Origin: Sphingobium cyanobacteriorum
GTDB taxonomy: Bacteria > Pseudomonadota > Alphaproteobacteria > Sphingomonadales > Sphingomonadaceae
Assembly (NCBI RefSeq): GCF_030580935.1
Contig: NZ_JAUQOM010000003.1
Location: 248,001-312,000 of the forward strand
Direction: 5' to 3'
DNA: 64,000 bases
Every line of letters starts with the position of its first letter. Position 1 is the first letter of the stretch. Of this stretch, positions 17,872-26,356 are shown piece by piece. A program made the position numbers and the translations under genes. The notes under the pieces were generated by a model that saw nothing but the letters and a program-made list of their open reading frames with translations, did not search any database and was not told the origin of the DNA.

Positions 17872-17904
17872 GGGCTGGTCCTTCATGGACCGGCCCTTTT
17901 TTTG
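17872..17904 (+). terminator. Strong Rho-independent terminator
   Basis: GGGCTGGTCC pairs with GGACCGGCCC (one G-T wobble) across a 5-nt loop, followed by seven T residues at 17897-17903. It lies 135 bp after the ettA stop, which leaves room for a separate small transcript. Confidence 0.88.
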
Positions 17905-17958
17905 TTGCGCCAGCCAGTGTCCGGCCATGCATGGGCCGGTGCCGCGCGACCTGTGGGA

Positions 17959-18777
17959 TCACTTGATCCGCTTGATCCAGGTCTGGCCGCCTTCGCGCAC
18001 TTCGGTGATGAAATTGGGGATGGCGGCGACCAGGTCGGACAGGCGCTTATAGCCATAGTTGCGCACGTCGAAGCTGGAGCGGTTGCCCACCCGCTGGCCG
18101 ACCGGCCCCAGCGCCACGAAGCCACGCTCGTCCCGCTTCGCCTCGTCATAGGCGTCGATCAGCAGGCGCACGACTTCGGCGTCCACCGCCTTGCGTGGCG
18201 GCGGCGCCATGGGGGCGGGGGACGCGGCGGCCGGCGCGGCAGCCGCCTGCGCGGGCTGCGTCGCTTTCGCCGGCGATGCCGCGGCAGGCGCCGCCTTCTT
18301 CGCCACGACCTTCACGATCGGCACTTCGGCCGCTTTCAACGCCGCCACGTCGATGAAACGGGTGCAGGCGCGGCGGAAGCCCTCCGGCGTGCCGGCGAGG
18401 CCGAAACCATAGACCGGGATGCCATCCTGCCGCAGCCGCGTGACCAGCGGGGTGAAGTCGCTGTCGCTCGACATCAGGCCAAAGCCATCGACGCGCCCGC
18501 TGGCCAGCAGGTCCATCGCGTCGATCGTCATCTTCATGTCGGTGGCGTTCTTGCCCTTGGTCAGGTCGAACTGCTGCTGCGGCTCGATCGCCTGCGCGAT
18601 CGACAGCGCCGCCCAGGTCTTGAGCGTCGCCTTGCTCCAGTTGCCATAGGCGCGGCGGATATTCACCGTGCCCAGTTCGGCCAGGACATTCATCACCGAA
18701 TCGAAATGCGCCGCCGATGCATTGTCCGCATCAATCAGCAGGGCGATATTGCCCCGGCCTTCCTGTCGTGTCGCCAT
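17959..18777 (-). CDS. NYN-domain ribonuclease-like protein with C-terminal OST-HTH/LOTUS domain
   Basis: 272 residues. The N-terminal NYN (PIN-like) domain shows the acidic metal-binding residues D16 and D18 in LLIDADN, D80 after KGKN, and D105/D107 in SSDSDF. An Ala/Pro-rich linker (about 155-200) leads to a C-terminal OST-HTH/LOTUS-like domain (205-272) that ends GGQTWIKRIK. Such proteins are predicted RNA-binding nucleases; the target is unknown. The gene lies 19 bp downstream of the carbonic anhydrase gene and is probably cotranscribed with it. Confidence 0.82.
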   Translation of the reverse strand: MATRQEGRGNIALLIDADNASAAHFDSVMNVLAELGTVNIRRAYGNWSKATLKTWAALSIAQAIEPQQQFDLTKGKNATDMKMTIDAMDLLASGRVDGFGLMSSDSDFTPLVTRLRQDGIPVYGFGLAGTPEGFRRACTRFIDVAALKAAEVPIVKVVAKKAAPAAASPAKATQPAQAAAAPAAASPAPMAPPPRKAVDAEVVRLLIDAYDEAKRDERGFVALGPVGQRVGNRSSFDVRNYGYKRLSDLVAAIPNFITEVREGGQTWIKRIK

Positions 18778-18796
18778 GCGAAAGGCCCCTTCATGC

Positions 18797-19435
18797 TTAT
18801 GCGGGCGAGAAGGCGCCGCTTTCCTCGTCCAATATGTTCAGCACGCCATCGGTGATGGCGAAGAAGCTGCCGATCAGCTTCAACTCGCCCTTGCGCTCCT
18901 TGGACCGGACGCAGGGGAAGGTGCGCAGGTTGGCAAGGCTGACCTTGACCGCCTCCTGCTCCATCGCGCGTTCGACGGTACGGTCGCGCTGTTCGCCATA
19001 TCGGCCCACCACCACGTCGCGCGCATCGTCCAGCAATTCGATCCAGTTATGGATGAAGCCGCCTTCGCCGGGCGGCGCGTCCTTCAGATCCTGACTGAGC
19101 GCCGCCTTGCAACCCCCGCATTTGCCATGGCCCATGACGACGATCTCGCCCACTTTCAGCACCTGCACGGCAAATTCCAGCGCCGCCGACACGCCATGAT
19201 GGCCCGGCGCGGTTTCGAACGGCGGGACCAGCGCGGCGACATTGCGCACGACGAAAATCTGGCCGGGGCCGGTGTCGAAAATCTGTGCCGGGTCGACCCG
19301 GCTGTCGGAACAAGCGATCACCATCACCCGCGGGCTTTGCCCTTCGTTCAGTTCGTCCCAGCGTGCGCGCTGCTGGTTCCAGCCGGTTGCCCGGAAACGG
19401 TGATAGCCCTGGAGCATGTCGGAAAAATCGGTCAT
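18797..19435 (-). CDS. Beta-class carbonic anhydrase
   Basis: 212 residues. The zinc ligands of beta carbonic anhydrases are present: C42 and the D44-R46 dyad in ACSDSRVDP, then H103 and C106 in MGHGKCGGC. It interconverts CO2 and bicarbonate in the cytosol. The ATG at 19435 was chosen by family N-terminus; an in-frame TTG at 19471 would add 12 atypical residues. It is divergent from lipA with 65 bp between starts. Confidence 0.95.
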   Translation of the reverse strand: MTDFSDMLQGYHRFRATGWNQQRARWDELNEGQSPRVMVIACSDSRVDPAQIFDTGPGQIFVVRNVAALVPPFETAPGHHGVSAALEFAVQVLKVGEIVVMGHGKCGGCKAALSQDLKDAPPGEGGFIHNWIELLDDARDVVVGRYGEQRDRTVERAMEQEAVKVSLANLRTFPCVRSKERKGELKLIGSFFAITDGVLNILDEESGAFSPA

Positions 19436-19500
19436 GGGCTGCGATGTGCCGTACAAAGAGGGGGCTGGCAAGAGCGGCTCTGCATCGCTATCTGGGGCGC

Positions 19501-20442
19501 ATGAACGACATCAGCCCGATCCCCGTGCCCGTCAAGCCTGAGCGCGCCCGCAAGCCCGACTGGATTCGCGTCAAGGCGCCGACCAGCCCCGCCTATCATG
19601 AAACGCGCAAGCTGATGCGCGACAAGGGGCTGAATACGGTGTGCGAGGAAGCGGCCTGCCCCAATATCGGGGAGTGCTGGACCAAGAAGCATGCGACCGT
19701 CATGATCCTGGGCGATGTGTGCACCCGCGCCTGCGCCTTCTGCAACGTCAAGACCGGGATGCCGCGCAAGGTCGATGTCAACGAACCGCAGAATCTGGCG
19801 GATGCCTGCGCGCAAATGGGCTTGGAGCATATCGTCATCACCTCGGTCGACCGCGACGACCTGCCCGATGGCGGCGCGTCACAATTCGTCAAGGTGATCG
19901 AGGCGCTGCGTCGCACGACTCCGGCCACGACGATCGAAATCCTGACGCCCGACTTCCGCAACAAGCATGAGCGCGCCGTCGAGATGATCGTCGCCGCCCG
20001 GCCGGACGTTTATAATCATAATCTGGAAACAGTGCCGCGCCTTTACCCGACCATTCGCCCCGGCGCGCGCTATTATGCCTCGCTGCGGCTGCTCGAATCG
20101 GTCAAGCGGCTCGATCCGTCGATCTTCACCAAGTCGGGCATCATGCTGGGCCTGGGCGAAGAACGGCTGGAAGTGCATCAGGTGATGGACGACATGCGAT
20201 CGGCCGACATCGATTTCCTGACCATGGGCCAATATCTCCAGCCCACGCCCAAACATGCCAAGGTGATCGAGTTCGTGACCCCGGCCGCCTTCACCGCCTA
20301 TGCCGGCATCGCGCGGGCCAAGGGCTTCCTGCAAGTCGCGTCCAGCCCGCTGACCCGGTCGAGCTATCATGCCGGCAAGGATTTCGCGGAAATGAAGGCC
20401 GCGCGCGAGGCAAAGCTCGCCAGGGCGGCGGCAAAGGCCTGA
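19501..20442 (+). CDS. lipA: Lipoyl synthase
   Basis: 313-residue radical-SAM enzyme that inserts sulfur at C6 and C8 of octanoylated lipoyl domains. Both clusters are evident: the radical-SAM CxxxCxxC (C74, C78, C81 in VCTRACAFC) and the auxiliary CX4CX5C (C48, C53, C59). Its products include the 2-oxoacid dehydrogenase E2 encoded at 53513. The open frame extends upstream to 19285, but [10 protein letters not shown] at 19501 is the plausible start. ratA-like follows after 7 bp. Confidence 0.97.
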   Translation: MNDISPIPVPVKPERARKPDWIRVKAPTSPAYHETRKLMRDKGLNTVCEEAACPNIGECWTKKHATVMILGDVCTRACAFCNVKTGMPRKVDVNEPQNLADACAQMGLEHIVITSVDRDDLPDGGASQFVKVIEALRRTTPATTIEILTPDFRNKHERAVEMIVAARPDVYNHNLETVPRLYPTIRPGARYYASLRLLESVKRLDPSIFTKSGIMLGLGEERLEVHQVMDDMRSADIDFLTMGQYLQPTPKHAKVIEFVTPAAFTAYAGIARAKGFLQVASSPLTRSSYHAGKDFAEMKAAREAKLARAAAKA

Positions 20443-20449
20443 TCGCACG

Positions 20450-20923
20450 ATGCCCAGGCATGAAGAAACGCGCCAGCTTCCCTACACCCCCCGGCAGATG
20501 TTCGATCTGGTGTCGGACGTTGCATCCTATCCGCAATTCCTGCCCTGGGTCAGCGCGATCCGGGTGCGCGCCGACAGCGAGACGGAAATGGTCGCCGACA
20601 TGATCGTCGGCTTCAAGGGCGTGAAGGAAAGCTTCACCTCGCGCGTGCACAAGCATCGGCCCGATCATGTGCGGGTCGACTATCTCGATGGTCCGCTCAA
20701 GCATCTGCACAATGAATGGCGTTTCCGGGATGACGGGCAGGGGGGCGTGCTGGTCGATTTCGAGGTGGAGTTCGAATTCAAGAATCGCCTCTTCGAAATG
20801 CTGGCCGGCCAGTTTTTCGACAAGGCGCTGCGCAAGATGATCGGCGCGTTCGAAACCCGCGCGGCGGACCTTTACGCAGGCGAATCCGGCAACAGCAGTT
20901 CCAGCGCGCACAGCGCCGCCTGA
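20450..20923 (+). CDS. RatA/COQ10-like START-domain protein
   Basis: 157 residues with the polyketide-cyclase/START-like fold. The N-terminus RQLPYTPRQMFDLVSDVASYPQFLPW is replaced by similar sequence in COQ10 and RatA proteins, and the final helix FFDKALRKMI fits as well. COQ10 binds coenzyme Q; RatA was described as a ribosome anti-association factor. In alphaproteobacteria next to lipA the quinone-binding role is the more cautious inference. The last 52 bp overlap the 3' end of the convergent cinA-type gene. Confidence 0.85.
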   Translation: MPRHEETRQLPYTPRQMFDLVSDVASYPQFLPWVSAIRVRADSETEMVADMIVGFKGVKESFTSRVHKHRPDHVRVDYLDGPLKHLHNEWRFRDDGQGGVLVDFEVEFEFKNRLFEMLAGQFFDKALRKMIGAFETRAADLYAGESGNSSSSAHSAA

Positions 20924-21387
20924 AGCCGCACGCCGCCCCGGCCATTATCCTCGAAATGGCGCATGTCGGCGACGACCTTGTCGGGTGCGGCGCCCCGTTC
21001 GGCGCGGGCAAAGACGACGGTGCCGACCGGCTTCTGCTCGCTGCCGCCGCCCGGCCCTGCAATGCCGGTGATGGCGACGGCGATATGGGCATGGCTCTTC
21101 TTAAGCGCGCCCTGCGCCATCGCCCAGGCAGTGGCGATCGATACCGCCCCGAACGTGTCCAGCACATCATGCGAAACCTTCAGAAGTTCCGCCTTCATGT
21201 CGTTGGAATAGGTGATGAAACCTGCCTCGAACACTTCGGAAGAGCCAACGATTTCCGTCAGCGCCGCCGACACCAGCCCCCCGGTGCAGCTTTCCGCCAC
21301 CGCCACCGTGCGTCCGGCCCGGCGGTTGGCGATGATGACCTTTTCGGCGAGTTCGACCAGTTCGGCCGGGAGGACTGTATCGGGCAT
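20872..21387 (-). CDS. CinA-family C-terminal amidase (nicotinamide-nucleotide amidase type)
   Basis: 171 residues corresponding to the stand-alone CinA C-terminal domain. The motifs AVAESCTGGLVSAALT and GIAGPGGGSEQKPVGTV are diagnostic. Homologs (PncC) deamidate nicotinamide mononucleotide in pyridine nucleotide salvage. The ATG at 21387 lies 4 bp after the ispDF stop, so the two form an operon. Its 3' end overlaps the converging ratA-like gene by 52 bp. Confidence 0.93.
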   Translation of the reverse strand: MPDTVLPAELVELAEKVIIANRRAGRTVAVAESCTGGLVSAALTEIVGSSEVFEAGFITYSNDMKAELLKVSHDVLDTFGAVSIATAWAMAQGALKKSHAHIAVAITGIAGPGGGSEQKPVGTVVFARAERGAAPDKVVADMRHFEDNGRGGVRLQAALCALELLLPDSPA

Positions 21388-21391
21388 GGGG

Positions 21392-22561
21392 TCAGGATAG
21401 CGCGGGGAGGGTGAGGGTGGCAACCGATTGTGCGGCAATCCCTTCGCGCCGCCCCGCAAAGCCCAGCCGCTCGGTCGTCGTCGCCTTCACGCTCACCCGG
21501 TCGATGGGCAACGCCAATATCTGGGCGATGCGCGCGCGCATCGCGTCGCGATGCGGGCCGATCTTGGGCGCTTCGCAGATGATGGTCAGGTCGACATGCT
21601 CGATCACACCGTCCCGCGCCGTCACCCGGTCGCGCGCATAGGCAAGGAAGCGGTCGGACGATGCGCCGCGCCATTGCGGGTCGGACGGTGGAAAATGGCT
21701 GCCAATGTCGCCCTCCGCCAACGCGCCCAGGATCGCGTCGACAATGGCATGCAGCGCCACGTCCGCATCGCTATGCCCGGCAAGGCCCCGGTCATGCGGC
21801 ACCAGCACGCCACCCAGCCAAAGCGCTTCGTCGGGCGCGAGCCGATGCACGTCATAGCCCATGCCGACGCGGGTGGAGCGCGGCGTCGCCCGTTGCGCCT
21901 CTGCACGGGCAAAGTCCTGTGGATAGGTCAATTTCTCAAGCCTTTCATCGCCTTGCACCAACATGACGTCATGGCCCCAGGCCCGCAGGATCTGCGCGTC
22001 GTCGGTCGCCTCGCGCGTGGCGTCCCAGCCGCGATGCGCCGCCAGGACCGTGTCGAAGCGGAATGCCTGCGGCGTCTGCACCCGGTACAGCCCGTCCCGG
22101 TCCACGCCGGCACCCATCACATCAGCCACGCCCCGCACCAGCGTATCGGCGACGGGCAGGGTGGGGATGGCGCCCTCCGCCCCGTCCAGCGCGGCCAGCA
22201 ATCGGTCGATCACCGCACCGGGCAAAAACGGCCGCGCCGCATCATGGATCAGCACGACATCGGCGCCGCCCGCCGCCGCAATCGCCTCCAGCCCGGCGCG
22301 CACCGACCCGCGCCGGCTGTCCGCCCCGGTCACGAAGGACGCCGCCCGATCGCCCAGCAAGGCCCGCGCTACTTCCGCCTGGCCGTCGCCCAGTACGACA
22401 TGGATCGCGCCTATCGCTCCGTGCGCGGCCAATGCATCATGGGCATGCGCCAGCACTGCCTGGCCGGCGATCATCCTGAACTGCTTGGGCGTGTCGCCAC
22501 CCGCCCGGCTCCCCTGGCCAGCGGCGACGATCAGCGCGACGATCCTGCGGTGCAATGTCAT
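21392..22561 (-). CDS. ispDF: Bifunctional IspD/IspF isoprenoid enzyme
   Basis: About 389 residues. The N-terminal half is 2-C-methyl-D-erythritol 4-phosphate cytidylyltransferase (IVAAGQGSR, DAARPF, TDDAQILRAWGH). The C-terminal half is the 2,4-cyclodiphosphate synthase (MGYDVHRL, GHSDADVALHAIVDAILGA, KATTTERLG). The two steps flank IspE in the MEP pathway. The fused form is typical of many alphaproteobacteria. An alternative in-frame ATG at 22573 adds four residues; neither start has a clear Shine-Dalgarno. Confidence 0.95.
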   Translation of the reverse strand: MTLHRRIVALIVAAGQGSRAGGDTPKQFRMIAGQAVLAHAHDALAAHGAIGAIHVVLGDGQAEVARALLGDRAASFVTGADSRRGSVRAGLEAIAAAGGADVVLIHDAARPFLPGAVIDRLLAALDGAEGAIPTLPVADTLVRGVADVMGAGVDRDGLYRVQTPQAFRFDTVLAAHRGWDATREATDDAQILRAWGHDVMLVQGDERLEKLTYPQDFARAEAQRATPRSTRVGMGYDVHRLAPDEALWLGGVLVPHDRGLAGHSDADVALHAIVDAILGALAEGDIGSHFPPSDPQWRGASSDRFLAYARDRVTARDGVIEHVDLTIICEAPKIGPHRDAMRARIAQILALPIDRVSVKATTTERLGFAGRREGIAAQSVATLTLPALS

Positions 22562-22637
22562 GGCGCGGCGCATAGCCGTTCGCGCGACGGACCGAAAGGG
22601 GGACCGCCTTGCCGTCCCTTCCGATTTCGGTTAAGGG

Positions 22638-22656
22638 CTGCCTGTTTTTTAGGCAG
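22638..22656. repeat. Small hairpin in the dusB leader
   Basis: CTGCCT and AGGCAG (6-bp arms) flank GTTTTTT, 15 bp before the dusB start. The T-run is in the loop, so it is not a normal terminator. It could influence expression of the dusB-ntr operon. Confidence 0.4.
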
Positions 22657-22671
22657 TTCCATATCCAGACC

Positions 22672-23694
22672 ATGCGCACCCTTGCTCCCATCGCCATCGG
22701 CCCGATCACCATCGCCATGCCGGTCGTCCTTGCGCCCATGACGGGCGTGACCGACATGCCCTTCCGTACGCTCGTGCGCCGTTATGGCTGCGGCCTCAAC
22801 GTGACGGAGATGATCGCGTCGGCGGCGATGATCCGCGAAACCCGCCAGTCGCTGCAAAAGGCCGCCTGGCATCCGCTGGAAGAGCCGGTGTCGATGCAGC
22901 TTGCCGGCTGCTCGCCCACCGAAATGGCCGAAGCGGCCAAGCTCAATGCGGATCGCGGCGCGGCGATCATCGACATCAACATGGGCTGCCCGGTCAAGAA
23001 GGTGGTCAATGGCGACGCGGGCAGCGCACTGATGCGCGACCTGCCGCTCGCCGCGTCGCTGATCAAGGCGACCGTCGAGGCGGTGGACGTGCCTGTCACC
23101 GTCAAGATGCGGATGGGCTGGGACCATGCCAGCCTCAACGCCCCCGAACTCGCCCATATCGCCGAGGATCTGGGCGCCAAGCTCATCACCGTCCACGGCC
23201 GCACCCGATGCCAGATGTACAAGGGGTCCGCCGACTGGGCCTTCGTCCGTTCGGTCAAGGAGGCGGTGAAGCTGCCGGTCATCGTCAATGGCGACATCTG
23301 CTCGATCGAGGATGCCGACACCGCGCTGGAACAGAGCGGCGCGGACGGGGTGATGATCGGTCGTGGCGCTTATGGCCGGCCCTGGCTCATCAGCCAGGTC
23401 ATGGCCTGGCTGACCGACGGCACACGCCTGCCCGATCCGACCTTGGCGGAACAATATGCCGCGATCATAGAGCATTATCATGCGATGCTGGATCATTATG
23501 ACAGCTATACCGGCGTCAATATGGCCCGCAAGCATATCGGCTGGTACACCAAGGGGCTGCCCGGATCGGCCGAATTCCGCCACAGCGTCAACCAGGAACC
23601 CGACGCCAGGACCGTGCTCGACATGCTCGCCCGCTTCTATGAGCCGCTGATCGCCACCGGCCTGCACCCGGCGGAACTGCGCCGGGCGGCATGA
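22672..23694 (+). CDS. dusB: tRNA-dihydrouridine synthase DusB
   Basis: 340-residue flavoprotein that reduces specific uridines of the tRNA D-loop. LAPMTGVTDMPFR at the N-terminus and the catalytic cysteine C106 in NMGCPVKKV are present, as is GVMIGRGAYGRPW. Gene order dusB-ntrB-ntrC-ntrY-ntrX (nifR3 operon) is classical for alphaproteobacteria. The ATG at 22672 was preferred over 22609, which reads through a hairpin. Its stop overlaps ntrB in an ATGA. Confidence 0.95.
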   Translation: MRTLAPIAIGPITIAMPVVLAPMTGVTDMPFRTLVRRYGCGLNVTEMIASAAMIRETRQSLQKAAWHPLEEPVSMQLAGCSPTEMAEAAKLNADRGAAIIDINMGCPVKKVVNGDAGSALMRDLPLAASLIKATVEAVDVPVTVKMRMGWDHASLNAPELAHIAEDLGAKLITVHGRTRCQMYKGSADWAFVRSVKEAVKLPVIVNGDICSIEDADTALEQSGADGVMIGRGAYGRPWLISQVMAWLTDGTRLPDPTLAEQYAAIIEHYHAMLDHYDSYTGVNMARKHIGWYTKGLPGSAEFRHSVNQEPDARTVLDMLARFYEPLIATGLHPAELRRAA

Positions 23695-24800
23695 GCGGCC
23701 CGCTCACGTCCGTTCCCCCGTTACGGATGCAGCAGGATGGACCGTCGCTGGCCGAACAGATGACCGCATTGCCGGTGGCGACCCTGATCGTGAAGCCCGA
23801 CAACAGTATCGCCGAAGCCAATGTCCGCGCCGAAACCCTGCTGAACATGGCCCGGTCGGCCATCGTCGGCAGCGACGTTGCCCGCACCATCCGCATCGCC
23901 GAAGCGGGCGCGCGCTTTGACATCTGGCACAGCAACAAGCCGATCGCGGCCTATGATATCAAGGTTCATGCCGGCCGCACCGCCGAAATGGAGGTCGACC
24001 TGATGATCGCGCCGATCGTGGATCATGATGGCTGGCGCGTCGTGTCGCTCCATGCGCAGAGCCAGGCGCGCAAGATCGGCCATCGCGGGTCGGCGGGCGG
24101 CGCGCGATCGGCCATGGGGGCTGCGGCGATCCTGGCGCATGAGATCAAAAATCCGCTGTCGGGCATTCGTGGTGCGGCGCAACTTCTGGAATCCAGCCAG
24201 GGCGGTCGCGATGCGGCGCTGACCCAGCTCATCTGCAACGAGGTCGACCGGATCGCCGCGCTGATCGACCGGATGCAGGATTTCACCACCGACCGGACCT
24301 TGGAATGCCGGCCCGGCAACATCTATCCGCTGATCGACCGGGCGGCCGGGATCGCCGCCGCCGGTTTTGCAAAACATATAAAAATCATAAAGCATTATGA
24401 TCCGTCCTTGCCATTCGCCAACATCAATGAAGATGCGCTGGTGCAGGTGATGATCAACCTGCTCAAAAACGCCGCCGAGGCGCTGGAGCATGTCCAAAAG
24501 CCTCGCATCCGCGTCGAAACCGCTTTCCGTCATGGCGTGTCGGTGGTGGTCGGCGACGGCAAGGGCAGCGCGGTGCTGCCGATCGAAATCCTCGTCATCG
24601 ACAATGGACCTGGCGTGCCCGAACATATTCTCGACCATCTCTTCAACCCCTTCATCACCGGCAAGCGTGACGGGCAGGGGCTGGGCCTTGCCCTGGTGGA
24701 CAAGCTGGTCCGCGACATGAGCGGCTTCGTCCAATATTCGCGGGATGTGGAGGCGGGCGAATCCACCTTCCGCATCCTCCTGCCGATGGGCATGGCGTGA
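23691..24800 (+). CDS. ntrB: Nitrogen regulation sensor kinase NtrB
   Basis: 369 residues: a PAS domain (about 20-120), H-box AHEIKNPLSG with phospho-acceptor H150, and a C-terminal ATPase with N, G1 (DNGPGVP) and G2 (GQGLGLAL) boxes. No membrane helix, consistent with a cytosolic kinase/phosphatase that reads nitrogen status through PII and sets NtrC phosphorylation. ATGA overlap with dusB and TGATG overlap with ntrC indicate translational coupling. Confidence 0.95.
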   Translation: MSGPLTSVPPLRMQQDGPSLAEQMTALPVATLIVKPDNSIAEANVRAETLLNMARSAIVGSDVARTIRIAEAGARFDIWHSNKPIAAYDIKVHAGRTAEMEVDLMIAPIVDHDGWRVVSLHAQSQARKIGHRGSAGGARSAMGAAAILAHEIKNPLSGIRGAAQLLESSQGGRDAALTQLICNEVDRIAALIDRMQDFTTDRTLECRPGNIYPLIDRAAGIAAAGFAKHIKIIKHYDPSLPFANINEDALVQVMINLLKNAAEALEHVQKPRIRVETAFRHGVSVVVGDGKGSAVLPIEILVIDNGPGVPEHILDHLFNPFITGKRDGQGLGLALVDKLVRDMSGFVQYSRDVEAGESTFRILLPMGMA

Positions 24801-26245
24801 TGCCGGCGACCGGCGCGATCCTGGTCGTGGACGACGATCCCGCCATCTGCGTGGTGGTGGGGGAAGCGCTGCGGCGGCAGGGGCACAGGGTCAAGACCGC
24901 CGCCTCCATCCGCGAGCGCGGCGCATTGATGGAAAGTTTCACGCCCGATGTGCTGATCACCGACGTGATGCTGCCCGATGGTGACGGGCTGGATGGCGTG
25001 GCGGATATCCTTGCGGCCCAGCCCGGCCTCAATGTCATCGTCCTATCGGCGCAGAATACGCTCAACACGGCGATCCGCGCGACCGAAAAGGGCGCGTTCG
25101 AATATCTGCCCAAGCCCTTCGACCTCAACGAACTGACCCGCGCCGTCGCCGATGCGCTGGGCACCCGGCAAAGCGCGGAGGAGCCGGAGGGCGATGTCGG
25201 CCTGCCGCATGACGGCCTGCCGCTGGTCGGCCGGTCGCCGGCGATGCAGGAAGTCTATCGCACCATCGCCCGCGTCCTGTCCAACGACCTGTCGATCCTG
25301 GTGCTGGGCGAATCGGGCACCGGCAAGGAACTGGTGGCCGAAGCGATCCACAGCCTGGGCCAGCGCCGCACCAAGCCCTTCGTCGCGATCAACATGGCCG
25401 CCATCCCGCGCGAACTGATCGAGGCGGAACTGTTCGGCTATGAAAAGGGCGCCTTCACCGGCGCCCATGCCCGCACCGCCGGCAAGTTCGAACAGGCGCA
25501 GGGCGGCACGCTGTTCCTCGATGAAATCGGCGACATGCCGATGGAGGCGCAGACCCGGCTGCTGCGGGTGCTGCAATCGGGTGAAGTCACCACGGTGGGC
25601 GGGTCGAAGCCGGTGCGGGTCAATGTCCGCATCATCGCGGCGACCAACAAGGATCTGCCCCTGCTGATCGACGATGGCCGCTTCCGCCAGGATCTTTACT
25701 ACCGCCTCAACGTCGTGCCGATCGCGCTGCCCGCCCTGCGCGAACGGCGCGAGGATGTGATCCTGCTCGCCCGTCACTTCCTGGAGCGCGCCGCGCAGGA
25801 AGGGCTGCCGCGCAAGACGCTGGCCGATGACGCCGCGCAACTGCTGATGGTGTGGCACTGGCCCGGCAATGTCCGCGAATTGCAGAATATGATGCAGCGC
25901 CTGTCGGTGCTCAGCCGCGAAAATGTCATCACCGCCGACATGCTGCGGAACATGCTGCCGATCGACGCCATGCCGGCCGACTATGCCGCCCCCGCCGATC
26001 AGCTTGCGCACGCCGTACGGGACTGGGCCAGGCGTCAGGTCGGCATTGGCCTGGGCCAGCCGCAGCGCAGCCTGCATGACGACCTGCTCGCCGTGGTGGA
26101 GCCGATTTTATTGCAGGAAGTGCTCGCCAGCGTCGATGGCAATCAGATTCGCGCCGCCGGCCTGCTGGGCATCAACCGCAACACGCTGCGCAAGAAACTG
26201 ACCGATTACGGCCTCGACCCGCTGCAAATGCGGGTCCAGGATTGA
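24800..26245 (+). CDS. ntrC: Nitrogen regulation response regulator NtrC
   Basis: 481 residues: receiver domain with phospho-acceptor D55, sigma-54 AAA+ domain with Walker A GESGTGKE (170-177) and an intact GAFTGA loop (217-222), and a C-terminal Fis-type helix-turn-helix ([19 protein letters not shown]). It activates sigma-54 promoters for nitrogen assimilation. The ATG at 24800 overlaps the ntrB stop; a GTG 3 nt earlier is the only alternative. Confidence 0.96.
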   Translation: MPATGAILVVDDDPAICVVVGEALRRQGHRVKTAASIRERGALMESFTPDVLITDVMLPDGDGLDGVADILAAQPGLNVIVLSAQNTLNTAIRATEKGAFEYLPKPFDLNELTRAVADALGTRQSAEEPEGDVGLPHDGLPLVGRSPAMQEVYRTIARVLSNDLSILVLGESGTGKELVAEAIHSLGQRRTKPFVAINMAAIPRELIEAELFGYEKGAFTGAHARTAGKFEQAQGGTLFLDEIGDMPMEAQTRLLRVLQSGEVTTVGGSKPVRVNVRIIAATNKDLPLLIDDGRFRQDLYYRLNVVPIALPALRERREDVILLARHFLERAAQEGLPRKTLADDAAQLLMVWHWPGNVRELQNMMQRLSVLSRENVITADMLRNMLPIDAMPADYAAPADQLAHAVRDWARRQVGIGLGQPQRSLHDDLLAVVEPILLQEVLASVDGNQIRAAGLLGINRNTLRKKLTDYGLDPLQMRVQD

Positions 26246-26337
26246 TCCCGATCAGTCGCAAATCAGGACGAACCGACCGGCTGGATCGACCAACGACATG
26301 GGCGATAGTGAAATACTGTGTTTGAGCGGGCACGGGG

Positions 26338-26349
26338 TTGTTGTAACAA
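26338..26349. promoter_or_regulatory. Short palindrome before ntrY
   Basis: TTGTT-GT-AACAA lies 7 bp before the ntrY start, inside the 111-bp gap after ntrC. The position could be an operator for ntrY or a start-site structure. No regulator is suggested. Confidence 0.25.
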
Positions 26350-26356
26350 AGCCACT

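Noticed and set aside
20450..20923. RatA as part of a RatAB toxin-antitoxin pair
   Set aside because: No RatB partner adjacent; the START/COQ10-like reading beside lipA fits better.
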